A stretch of 42,062 nt of DNA, from NCBI GenBank assembly GCA_025055285.1, contig JANWXM010000029.1:1-42062 (forward strand). Direction: 5' to 3'. This DNA is from Saprospiraceae bacterium (lineage in GTDB: Bacteria > Bacteroidota > Bacteroidia > Chitinophagales > Saprospiraceae). Positions within the stretch are counted from its first letter, which is position 1. Each line of letters opens with the position of its first letter. The translations under genes and the position numbers were made by a program. This document shows positions 24,962 through 32,471 of the stretch, one piece after another. The notes under the pieces were generated by a model that saw only the letters and a list, made by a program, of their open reading frames with translations, was not told where the DNA came from and did no database searches.

Positions 24962-25010
24962 CAGAACCCGCACCACCGAACTCCCAGCAAGTACCAGGGT
25001 AGTACGGCAT

Positions 25011-25805
25011 TCACACCGCCACGGGCGCTTTGATCGCAGGCCAGGGGTCGTAGTTGAGCAGTTCGATGTCCTCGTATTGGAAGGCAAACAAGTCGCGCAC
25101 GGCCGGGTTCAGGCGCAGAGTAGGCAGCGGACGCGGTTCACGCGAGAGCTGGAGGTTCACCTGCTCCAGGTGATTGAGGTAGATGTGCGCATCGCCAAAG
25201 GTGTGGATGAATTCGCCGGGCGCTAAGTCGCACACCTGAGCCATCATGAGCGTGAGGAGGGCATAGGAAGCGATATTGAACGGCACGCCCAGAAACACGT
25301 CGGCACTGCGCTGGTACAGCTGGCACGACAGGCGCCCGTTGGCCACGTAAAACTGGAACAGGCAATGGCAGGGCGCGAGGGCCATGTAGGGCAGGTCAGC
25401 TACGTTCCACGCCGAAACGACAATGCGCCGGCTATCAGGGTCGGTTTTAATCAGGCGAATGGCCTCAGCAATTTGGTCTACGGTGCGTCCGTCGGCGCCT
25501 TGCCAGGAGCGCCACTGTTTGCCATAGACGGGGCCCAGGTCGCCGTTGGCATCGGCCCATTCATCCCAGATGGTCACGCCGTTTTCGTTGAGGTAGCGGA
25601 TGTTGGTGTCGCCTTTGAGAAACCACAGCAATTCGTAAACGACGCTTTTGAAGTGCACCTTTTTGGTAGTCACTAGAGGAAAGCCCTGCTGAAGGTCAAA
25701 GCGCATCTGATAGCCAAATACGCTAAGGGTGCCTGTACCGGTACGGTCGTCTTTTCGGATGCCGTTTTGCAGGATATGCCGCAACAGATCGTGATAGGCC
25801 TGCAT
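25011..25805 (-). CDS. thyA: Thymidylate synthase
   Basis: ThyA, 264 residues, the same length as the E. coli enzyme. It methylates dUMP to dTMP using methylene-tetrahydrofolate. The catalytic cysteine is in [11 protein letters not shown] (about residue 146); also [19 protein letters not shown] (phosphate and folate contacts), [15 protein letters not shown], and [20 protein letters not shown] with the conserved Asp/Asn for dUMP. It begins 5 bases after the CBS/GCS2 stop, so it is in the same transcript. It ends 49 bases from the end of the convergent ROCO gene. Confidence 0.97.
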   Translation of the reverse strand: MQAYHDLLRHILQNGIRKDDRTGTGTLSVFGYQMRFDLQQGFPLVTTKKVHFKSVVYELLWFLKGDTNIRYLNENGVTIWDEWADANGDLGPVYGKQWRSWQGADGRTVDQIAEAIRLIKTDPDSRRIVVSAWNVADLPYMALAPCHCLFQFYVANGRLSCQLYQRSADVFLGVPFNIASYALLTLMMAQVCDLAPGEFIHTFGDAHIYLNHLEQVNLQLSREPRPLPTLRLNPAVRDLFAFQYEDIELLNYDPWPAIKAPVAV

Positions 25806-25810
25806 ATTGC

Positions 25811-27733
25811 TTATTTTTCCAGCCGTTCCATCAGGCGAGCCGTGATGCGCAAGAAATCCATTTCGGTGATGATGCCTACGAGTTCTTTACCTTTAACTAC
25901 GGGCAAGCAGCCGATGCGGTGTTGTTGCATGATTTTCATGGCCTCCATGATGGTAGTTTCTGGCGTAACGGTGATGGGTTTTTCCACCATAATTTCCTTG
26001 ACAGTAGTCAGTTCGCTGTTTTTCAACCGCTTGCTCCGGGCAAAGTGGCGCAAGAGCATGCGCGAAGAGACCAAGCCAACCAATTCGCCCTTAGAATTTT
26101 CAACTGGCATATAGCGGATGCGGCGCCAGTTCATGATCTCAGCGACCAATTCAATGAGGTCATCGCGTTGAGCAGTGAACAAGTCTGTTGCCATAAACTC
26201 CTCCACTTTTAGTTTGGAGGGATGCCAGTTGATCAGGTCTTCGGCAGTGGTTTCCTTCCACGTGTGCACGGGTTGATTCTGCTGCTGATTTTTAATCATA
26301 GCTGCAGTGAGGCAAGAGACAGCCTCGTCGTTCGTCACCTGGTTTTTAAGTGCGGTGTAGGAGCGCAAGGCCCAGCGGGCACCCGTTTTATGCGCTTTAG
26401 CTCGGGCTTCAATGATGCCCAAATATTTGTCTATGTCGTTTTTGTTAATTTTTCGATGTTTTAGCCCTTCCTTGGCCAGAGGCAATAATTCTTTTAAAAT
26501 CAGCTCGGGAGCAGGGATTTTGCGGTCGCCTATCCAGTTGAAGGTGCTGTCTATGCCAAACTTTGCGGCTTTAATGAAGTTGTCGCGCACGTCGTCGAAC
26601 GATAGTTCGCGCGTGATGTCGGGATAGTGCAGGCTCATGCCTACCATGGCGCCTAGCCAAAAAGCGGCGTTGGCGGTGGCGTCCACTACGGTCGGCCCAG
26701 CGGGCATGACGCGATTTTCAATGCGCAAGTGAGGTTTGCCGTTTGGCGAGATGCCGTAGCAAGGGCGATTCCACCGATACACTGTAGAGTTATGGATTTG
26801 GAGAGCGCGCAACTTAGGGACTTTGCCTTGGGCAATGGCTTCGAGGGAGTCCTCCTCAATATCGCCGGCCAACAACACTCGGAAGCGGCTGATGTCTTCT
26901 TTGTAAATCTCGGTAATGTCACCCGTCAGCCAGCCCGAACCAAAGTTGACGCGGGGCAAGCGCTCGCGCATATGATCGGCTGTAGCGCGCGTATCCAGGC
27001 TCTGCTGAAAGAGAGCAATGCGCGTCTCGGCCCACAGACGCCGCCCAAACACTAAAGGTGAGTTCGCAGCTATGGCGAGCGTCGGTCCAGCCAAGGTCTG
27101 TGCAATGTTGTACATTTTGACAAAGTCTCTGGGCGCTACCTGCAAATGCACCTGAAAACTCGTATTGCAGGCCTCCAAGAGAGGTGATTCGTGCTTGACT
27201 AGCAACTCGTCTACGCCTTCAATGCGCAGTTCAAAGGCCGTGCCTAAGAGATTCTTCTGTATCGCCGCCATAAGCGCATAGTATCGGTCTACAGGCGTCA
27301 GGTTGTGCATCTCTAGGTCATGCTTGCGCAGCGTTGGAAGCACGCCGCACAACACAATAGATGCATCGAACTCATTGAGCACTTCTTGAATGCGCGCTAA
27401 GTAGTTCAGGTTTTCTGTTTCCAGCTGCTGCAGGCAATCTCCAACGAACTCTCGAGGCGATAGGTTGGTCTCTAAATTGAACCGGGCAAGTTCGGTTACA
27501 CACCACGGTGCATCGGTCAACTTGGCGAGCACCTCCATGTTAATCGTCGCTGGCTTATAGGTCTTATTATTTACCAGGCACATTTCCTGCTCAGCTCCAA
27601 TGCGCACAATATCATCCTCGAACCAGTTGTTTTCCAGCATATACTCAAACGCCTGTACGTCGTCCAACAAACGACGCACAAAGAGCAGCATATCGGCCGA
27701 ATTCTCAAAAGTCGTTACCCGTTGAAATCCCAT
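25811..27733 (-). CDS. Glutamate-cysteine-ligase-like (GCS2) protein fused to two CBS domains
   Basis: A 640-residue two-part protein. The N-terminal ~480 residues are a carboxylate-amine ligase of the GCS2 type: [11 protein letters not shown] with the Glu of the ATP/Mg site, [40 protein letters not shown] and [18 protein letters not shown]. The C-terminus (about 515-635) is a pair of CBS domains, [18 protein letters not shown] to SSRMLLRHF and [18 protein letters not shown] to ITEMDFLRI, which bind adenine nucleotides. Known for Bacteroidota as a "CBS domain-containing protein"; the substrate is not established. I use the ATG at 27733 ([20 protein letters not shown]); the open frame extends to 27796 with unlikely sequence. 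thyA follows 5 bases later. Nucleotide sensing by CBS next to dTMP synthesis is a plausible but unproven link. Confidence 0.88.
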   Translation of the reverse strand: MGFQRVTTFENSADMLLFVRRLLDDVQAFEYMLENNWFEDDIVRIGAEQEMCLVNNKTYKPATINMEVLAKLTDAPWCVTELARFNLETNLSPREFVGDCLQQLETENLNYLARIQEVLNEFDASIVLCGVLPTLRKHDLEMHNLTPVDRYYALMAAIQKNLLGTAFELRIEGVDELLVKHESPLLEACNTSFQVHLQVAPRDFVKMYNIAQTLAGPTLAIAANSPLVFGRRLWAETRIALFQQSLDTRATADHMRERLPRVNFGSGWLTGDITEIYKEDISRFRVLLAGDIEEDSLEAIAQGKVPKLRALQIHNSTVYRWNRPCYGISPNGKPHLRIENRVMPAGPTVVDATANAAFWLGAMVGMSLHYPDITRELSFDDVRDNFIKAAKFGIDSTFNWIGDRKIPAPELILKELLPLAKEGLKHRKINKNDIDKYLGIIEARAKAHKTGARWALRSYTALKNQVTNDEAVSCLTAAMIKNQQQNQPVHTWKETTAEDLINWHPSKLKVEEFMATDLFTAQRDDLIELVAEIMNWRRIRYMPVENSKGELVGLVSSRMLLRHFARSKRLKNSELTTVKEIMVEKPITVTPETTIMEAMKIMQQHRIGCLPVVKGKELVGIITEMDFLRITARLMERLEK

Positions 27734-28065
27734 ATTCTTTATCTTTTCTCGCCCAAAACTCGTGAAAAATGCTTTTTCGCGCCTGCAAACTTCCAAAAAC
27801 TTGAGAACGACCCTCGTTTAAGAGGGTATTTTTTTGACTTCTCTTGCTAAAAATGGCAAAATGCGGGTCTCCTTGTTCTAAATTGGCTGTATCCACCGCG
27901 GGCGCTCGAGGCCTTTGACTTCAGCGTCACACCATTTGCGCTCATGCCGAGAGGCATGTGCCCTCGCTGCTATAAATTTCTCAACGGCCTTTTTTGTTTG
28001 TGTTGAAATAAAATATTTTGCCCATCTCTCTCATTGAGAAAGTCATCTAAATAATCCTCCGATTT
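27734..28065. other. Intergenic region with a 6-bp hairpin
   Basis: About 330 bases between the small protein gene and the GCS2-CBS start. A hairpin with arms ACCCTC (27810-27815) and GAGGGT (27822-27827) is followed on the plus strand by ATTTTTTT, like a rho-independent terminator, but no plus-strand gene ends here. On the minus strand it would sit in the 5' leader of GCS2-CBS. I find no exact TAnnTTTG element in the right orientation. Confidence 0.45.
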
Positions 28066-28335
28066 TCAAGTTTTTACAAGTTCTACTCGCCAAATTGGCC
28101 ATAAGAGTTTCCCGTCGAACAAACAAAGCGGGTGAATATTTTTTGGCACTGTTCGGCTGACAATTAAATCGCCTACGGGAGCGCCACTCTGTAGGTGCTC
28201 TCTCACGCTACGCGTGCGTGCTGCCTCTATTGTCGCGCTTCGTCTTGTAATGAGAACCTCCTGGGGGTTAATGCTCGCCTTGTTCGGCATTTCGTGGTTG
28301 TACGTAGACAGAACTACCTGTCGCTTCGCGGTCAT
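28066..28335 (-). CDS. Small protein coupled to the glycosyltransferase gene
   Basis: An 89-residue product I do not recognise. Its ATG at 28335 overlaps the TGA of the glycosyltransferase gene as ATGA, the classic arrangement for coupled translation, and this is the main reason for calling it real. The sequence (MTAKRQVVLSTYNHEMPNKA) is basic at the start, has no membrane segment or signal peptide, and ends KLLWPIWRVELVKT. Some spurious-ORF risk remains because Arg and Thr content is high. Confidence 0.55.
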   Translation of the reverse strand: MTAKRQVVLSTYNHEMPNKASINPQEVLITRRSATIEAARTRSVREHLQSGAPVGDLIVSRTVPKNIHPLCLFDGKLLWPIWRVELVKT

Positions 28336-29492
28336 CGTCCTTTGTATTGAAACATCTGCCCGAGTTGTTCATACGTCTGCCGTACCATCTGTTGCAAGTG
28401 TTGATAGATGTTTGGTGCAGCTGCCTGTTTTCGTCGAAGTTCTTCAAGAGTTAATTGCTCTAAAAAGAGAGCCACCTGCTGTTGGATGCTTTCATTTTCT
28501 TCGATGAGCCAGCCAGCTTCCTGCAGCAGATGCCAATTATCGCTCTCAGGGCTGCCGCAAAAAAGGATAGCACTGCCACCGGCGACAGCGCTGACGGCTT
28601 TAGAGGGCACGGCGATGTGGGTCCAACTGCGGCGCAGCGAGACTAGGTGAACGTCGATAAAGGCAAGTTGCTCGCGCGGGACGTGGTCGAGTAGCGCGAT
28701 ACCCGCCTTTCCCTGGGCGTAGCGTTTCAGTCCGGTTGCCTGGTTGCCGTACAAGGCCAGGATGAGCTGGTGTCGCTTAGGGTCTATGTGGTCTATTGCG
28801 GCGCGAATAAACTCTGGATTATGGGGATCACCTACATTGCCGCAATAGCCGAGGGTTATTTTCTGAGGATCGTGCCAAGCAGGTGGTGTCTTAGGGCGCT
28901 CGGGCTTGTGAAAGAACACGCCACAAGGTAGGAGCCAGGTGGGCAAATCGGGCTTTCGATAAGCGAGGCGGAGGTGTTCGCCTTGGCGCGGGCCCAGGGC
29001 GATTAGGCCCTTTGGAGGGTGCAGATAAGTAGCCCATCGAGTGAGGCGATATAGAAGATGGCGCTCCTTAATCCAGCCTGTGGCAGAAAAGCCTTCTGGA
29101 AAAAGGTCGAAGGCCCACAACAGCCAACGCGTCTGGCGAGGTAACAGCCAGCTGACCCAAAGAGGCAATAGCGGAGGACTCGTAGTGCACACGATCCAGC
29201 TATTCCGATAGCGCCATGCGTAAGCCACCAAAGCTAGTCCATCATAGACCATGGTCAACAGACGCGGCACTACTCGATTGCCTTCATAGGGTGTCCAAAG
29301 GCGCAGTACCTCGCCTGCTGGTTGCCGTTGACCGCCGCCACCAGCAAAAGAGCGGCCCATGCACAACACCTTGCTGCGAATGCCGTGTTCCTGCTCTAGG
29401 TAGGCTACCAAATCGCACACCGCCTCACCGTTTATGTTCGGATTGGGCGGATAATGACGAGTAAGAAAGACAACATCAGCCGTAGCACTCAT
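28332..29492 (-). CDS. Glycosyltransferase, GT4/WbuB-like
   Basis: A 386-residue GT-B-type sugar transferase. The N-terminal half opens with DVVFLTRHYPPNPNINGEAV, which matches the first strand and loop of WbuB-like GT4 enzymes (FxTxxYPP). The middle has WIVCTTSPPLLPLWVSWLL, and the C-terminal half has ITLGYCGNVGDPHNPEFIR, the start of the nucleotide-sugar-binding domain, and HIAVPSKAVSAVAGGSAILF, the family "PSK" segment. It probably adds a sugar to a lipid-linked surface glycan at the cytoplasmic face. It lies 13 bases after the epimerase and overlaps the small protein gene by 4 bases, so all three form an operon. Confidence 0.88.
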   Translation of the reverse strand: MSATADVVFLTRHYPPNPNINGEAVCDLVAYLEQEHGIRSKVLCMGRSFAGGGGQRQPAGEVLRLWTPYEGNRVVPRLLTMVYDGLALVAYAWRYRNSWIVCTTSPPLLPLWVSWLLPRQTRWLLWAFDLFPEGFSATGWIKERHLLYRLTRWATYLHPPKGLIALGPRQGEHLRLAYRKPDLPTWLLPCGVFFHKPERPKTPPAWHDPQKITLGYCGNVGDPHNPEFIRAAIDHIDPKRHQLILALYGNQATGLKRYAQGKAGIALLDHVPREQLAFIDVHLVSLRRSWTHIAVPSKAVSAVAGGSAILFCGSPESDNWHLLQEAGWLIEENESIQQQVALFLEQLTLEELRRKQAAAPNIYQHLQQMVRQTYEQLGQMFQYKGR

Positions 29493-29505
29493 GAAGCACG
29501 AGGGT

Positions 29506-30567
29506 TCAGAGCCGTTCTACTAAGGCTTGATAAATGCGCACCAGGATACTCTTCAGATCGTACTGATACGACCATGCCGGATAATGCTGCTGAAATTTAC
29601 TCACATCACTAATGTACCAAATGTGGTCGCCCACTCGATTGATTGGACTATATTGATAGTTTAGCTTTTTTCCGGCAATTTCCTCGCACATTTGAATGGC
29701 CTCCAACATTGAACAATGAGAAAATCGGCTGCCTCCTACATTGTACACTTCGCCAGGCCGTGGGTTTTGATAATAATGCCAGAACATATTCACAAGATCG
29801 TAGCTGTCAATGTTGTCGCGCACCTGTTTGCCTTTATAGCCGAAAATGGTGTATTCTCGGCCAGTTACTACGCACTTCATGAGATACGACAGAAAGCCAT
29901 GGAGCTGTGCGCCCGAATGACCTGCACCTGTAAGGCAGCCGCCCCGGAAAGAAGCCGTTTTCATGTTGAAGTAGCGCCCGTATTCTTGGACTAAGACATC
30001 GGCGGCTACTTTAGAAGCGCCGAAAAGCGAGTGCGTCGTGTGGTCTAGGCTCATGTGTTCATCGATGCCGCGTTCGTAATATGGATGGTCTGGAGACAAC
30101 TCCCAGCGCGTGTCCAGTTCTACGAGCGGCAAGAGATTAGGGTTATCGCCGTAAACCTTGTTCGTCGAAGTAAAAATAAACACGGCTTCTGGGCAATGGC
30201 GCCGCGTGAGTTCAAGCAAGTTCAGCGTACCGTTAGCGTTAACCGTGAAATCGGTGAAAGGCTCGCGAGCGGCCCAATCATGGCTGGGTTGGGCAGCGGC
30301 GTGTATGATGAGGCGAATGTCCGTGTTGTATTCTTGGAAAATGCGTTGCAGGGCCTCCAGGTCGCGGATATCTAGGTTATAGTGACGATAATTCGAATAG
30401 CGTTCCAAAAGGCGGTCTCGGTTCCAGGCAGTAGAGGCCTCAGGGCCGAAGAAGTACGCCCGCATATCGTTGTCAATGCCAATAATGAGGTCGAATTTGT
30501 CAGAGAAAAAAGCGACGGATTCTCCGCCGACGAGGCCTGCAGAGCCGGTAATCAGTGCGAGATTCAT
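29506..30567 (-). CDS. NAD-dependent epimerase, CDP-paratose 2-epimerase-like
   Basis: A 353-residue extended short-chain dehydrogenase/reductase. The NAD-binding motif is [10 protein letters not shown] (Gly8, Gly11, Gly14), with [10 protein letters not shown] and [12 protein letters not shown] in the expected places. The usual catalytic YxxxK is F-G-A-S-K here ([19 protein letters not shown]); from memory this Phe is typical of the subfamily, but it should be checked. Later segments [20 protein letters not shown] and [14 protein letters not shown] match CDP-tyvelose/paratose 2-epimerase relatives. It probably makes an activated sugar for the glycosyltransferase encoded 13 bases downstream. 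Confidence 0.87.
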   Translation of the reverse strand: MNLALITGSAGLVGGESVAFFSDKFDLIIGIDNDMRAYFFGPEASTAWNRDRLLERYSNYRHYNLDIRDLEALQRIFQEYNTDIRLIIHAAAQPSHDWAAREPFTDFTVNANGTLNLLELTRRHCPEAVFIFTSTNKVYGDNPNLLPLVELDTRWELSPDHPYYERGIDEHMSLDHTTHSLFGASKVAADVLVQEYGRYFNMKTASFRGGCLTGAGHSGAQLHGFLSYLMKCVVTGREYTIFGYKGKQVRDNIDSYDLVNMFWHYYQNPRPGEVYNVGGSRFSHCSMLEAIQMCEEIAGKKLNYQYSPINRVGDHIWYISDVSKFQQHYPAWSYQYDLKSILVRIYQALVERL

Positions 30568-30792
30568 GGAAAAAGCCTGTGTTTTTAGAGCCGCAAAGAA
30601 AACACAGCTGTTTCATTTAGACCCGTGACAAAAGACGTTTCCATGCTCCGCGCCAGAGGGGTGCATTCCCTTTCGCAGTTAAAAGGCCTTTTAGAGGACA
30701 GTAGCATTCGGAGGACTGACGCGAAAACAAAAATGCGCTGTAAAGTGCGGCTTTATCAGGCGGTGTGATTAAGCTTCTGATCGCCAATAATT

Positions 30793-31872
30793 TTAAGCGT
30801 CGAAACTCACCACTACGCGCCTGGATTTAGGATGCGCCTGACAAGTGAGCACGAAGCCAGCGGCAATTTCGTCAGGTTCGAGAGCATAGCAGCGCTCCAT
30901 CTCGACTTCGCCTTCGAGAACCTTGGCTTTACAGGTGCTGCATACGCCGCCTTTGCAGGAAAAAGGTAAATCTGCTCCAGCGCGCATGGCGGCATCCAGC
31001 AACGTGCTTCCATCAGAGGGGAGCACAAAATCGAAGGTCATCCCATCTTGAATGACAGTCACGGATGCTTCAATAACATCCTTCTTTGGCGCGCTGGTGC
31101 GAACGGTTTTTTGCGAAGCACCTGCTGGAGTAAATAATTCAAAACGTATCTTCGAAGCAGGGACACCCATCTCCTCAAGGGTGTTCTTCAGGGTAAAGAT
31201 CATCTCCTCAGGTCCGCAAAGAAGAAAGGTGTCTACTTCCTCAGGTCGAAAGAGCAGGCGAGCGTAGGCCCGGCACTTTTCAGCATCTATATGGCCGCAA
31301 AACAAGTCAGCTCCAAGTGACTCCCGACTAAAGATGTGATAGATAGCCAATCGGTCGGGATGGCGATTTTTAAGTCGCTCTAATTCTTCGCGGAAGATGA
31401 CATGGTCGAAGCCGCGGTTTCCAAAAAAAAGTAAAAAGCGGCTGTGAGGCTCGTTGTGCAGTACGCTTTTGAGGATGGAAATGATGGGAGTAATGCCGCT
31501 ACCTGCAGTAAAGGCCACGTATAGGCGCTTCTGGGCTGCATCGAGCGAGAGGGTGAAACGCCCCTGCGGCGGCATAACAAGAAGTTCATCACCTGGGCGT
31601 AGGCATTCGTTGGCAAACGTACTAAAGAGGCCTCCAGGAACTTTCTTAATCGCTACGCGCAGTTCATCTTCGTGAGGAGCCGTACAAATTGAGTAAGAGC
31701 GTCGTACGTCTACACCTTCTATGTGAGTGCGAAGCGTAAGGTACTGACCCGCTGAAAACAAAAACAGATCCTTCCATGCTGCCGGTACCTCTAGGGCTAC
31801 AGAAACGCATTCTCGCGTCTCTTGCCGCACTTCGCGCACACGCAAAGGATAAAATTGCGTAGAGGCTGCCAT
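30793..31872 (-). CDS. paaE: PaaE-type ferredoxin reductase (phenylacetyl-CoA epoxidase reductase family)
   Basis: A 359-residue FAD/2Fe-2S oxidoreductase. Order: FAD-binding barrel (RRSYSICTAP, about 59-68), NAD(P) domain (FTAGSGITPIISIL; LLCGPEEMIF), then a plant-type ferredoxin domain whose cluster ligands are CKGGVCSTC plus a Cys in FVLTCQAHP. This is the layout of PaaE/PaaK, which passes electrons from NADPH to the PaaABCD oxygenase. No other paa genes are in the window, so the partner oxygenase is unknown and the enzyme may serve another one. It lies 124 bases downstream of rpsT on the same strand. Confidence 0.9.
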   Translation of the reverse strand: MAASTQFYPLRVREVRQETRECVSVALEVPAAWKDLFLFSAGQYLTLRTHIEGVDVRRSYSICTAPHEDELRVAIKKVPGGLFSTFANECLRPGDELLVMPPQGRFTLSLDAAQKRLYVAFTAGSGITPIISILKSVLHNEPHSRFLLFFGNRGFDHVIFREELERLKNRHPDRLAIYHIFSRESLGADLFCGHIDAEKCRAYARLLFRPEEVDTFLLCGPEEMIFTLKNTLEEMGVPASKIRFELFTPAGASQKTVRTSAPKKDVIEASVTVIQDGMTFDFVLPSDGSTLLDAAMRAGADLPFSCKGGVCSTCKAKVLEGEVEMERCYALEPDEIAAGFVLTCQAHPKSRRVVVSFDA

Positions 31873-31996
31873 TTCTTCCTAAGTTTCACCGAGATGTGAA
31901 CAACAGGCAACCAACAGGATAGTTTAAAGACTTCGCTTTGCTAAGAGGGACGCTCAACGTTGCCTTACCCTTTGCCCAGGTGCTTGTTCGAAAAAG

Positions 31997-32272
31997 TCAT
32001 GATGCACTTTGGGCTACCTCGCTCAGCGAATTCACGTATTTCATAAGGCTGCTTTTCAAATTGGCCGCTTTATTGCGGTGAATAGTGCCGCGCTTGGCCA
32101 ATTTATCGATCATGCTAACCACTTTAGGCAAGAACTTTTCAGCCTCAGCTTTGTCTTTTATATTGCGGAGGTTCTTAATAGCTGTGCGCGTAGTCTTTTT
32201 GTAATAACGGTTTTGCAAACGGCGTTTCGCATTTTGGCGAATGCGCTTTAAAGCCGAACGATGATGTGCCAT
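31997..32272 (-). CDS. rpsT: 30S ribosomal protein S20
   Basis: A 91-residue, very basic helical protein beginning MAHHRSALKRIRQNAKRRLQ, with KRGTIHRNKAANLKSSLMKY later, both typical of bacterial S20, which binds 16S rRNA in the small subunit. Full length. A -7 element lies 60 bases upstream. Confidence 0.97.
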   Translation of the reverse strand: MAHHRSALKRIRQNAKRRLQNRYYKKTTRTAIKNLRNIKDKAEAEKFLPKVVSMIDKLAKRGTIHRNKAANLKSSLMKYVNSLSEVAQSAS

Positions 32273-32331
32273 ACGATGCGAACTAAATGTCGTAAGCGTT
32301 TTATAGGTTGTGCCCCTTTGAAACAGGCCGG

Positions 32332-32339
32332 CAAAGGTA
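32332..32339 (-). promoter_or_regulatory. Bacteroidota -7 element for rpsT
   Basis: The minus strand reads TACCTTTG followed by C, an exact match, 60 bases before the rpsT ATG. It pairs back to back with the sucA element at 32416. Confidence 0.5.
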
Positions 32340-32415
32340 TTGCTTTTTTGTCAAATGGTATACATTGTGGGAAAAATTATAAGGCCATTTCCTCACTCGT
32401 TTGAGGGCAAAGGGC

Positions 32416-32423
32416 TACTTTTG
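32416..32423 (+). promoter_or_regulatory. Bacteroidota -7 element for sucA
   Basis: TACTTTTG followed by C, 49 bases before the sucA ATG. A TTTG at 32400-32403 is too close (12 bases) to be a standard -33 box. Confidence 0.5.
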
Positions 32424-32471
32424 CTCCTGATTTTCGATATAATTGCTTGATTTAACAGAATTTATTTTAAA

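Noticed and set aside
27810-27837. Rho-independent terminator on the plus strand
   Set aside because: The shape fits, but no plus-strand gene lies upstream; it is reported only as a hairpin in the intergenic entry.
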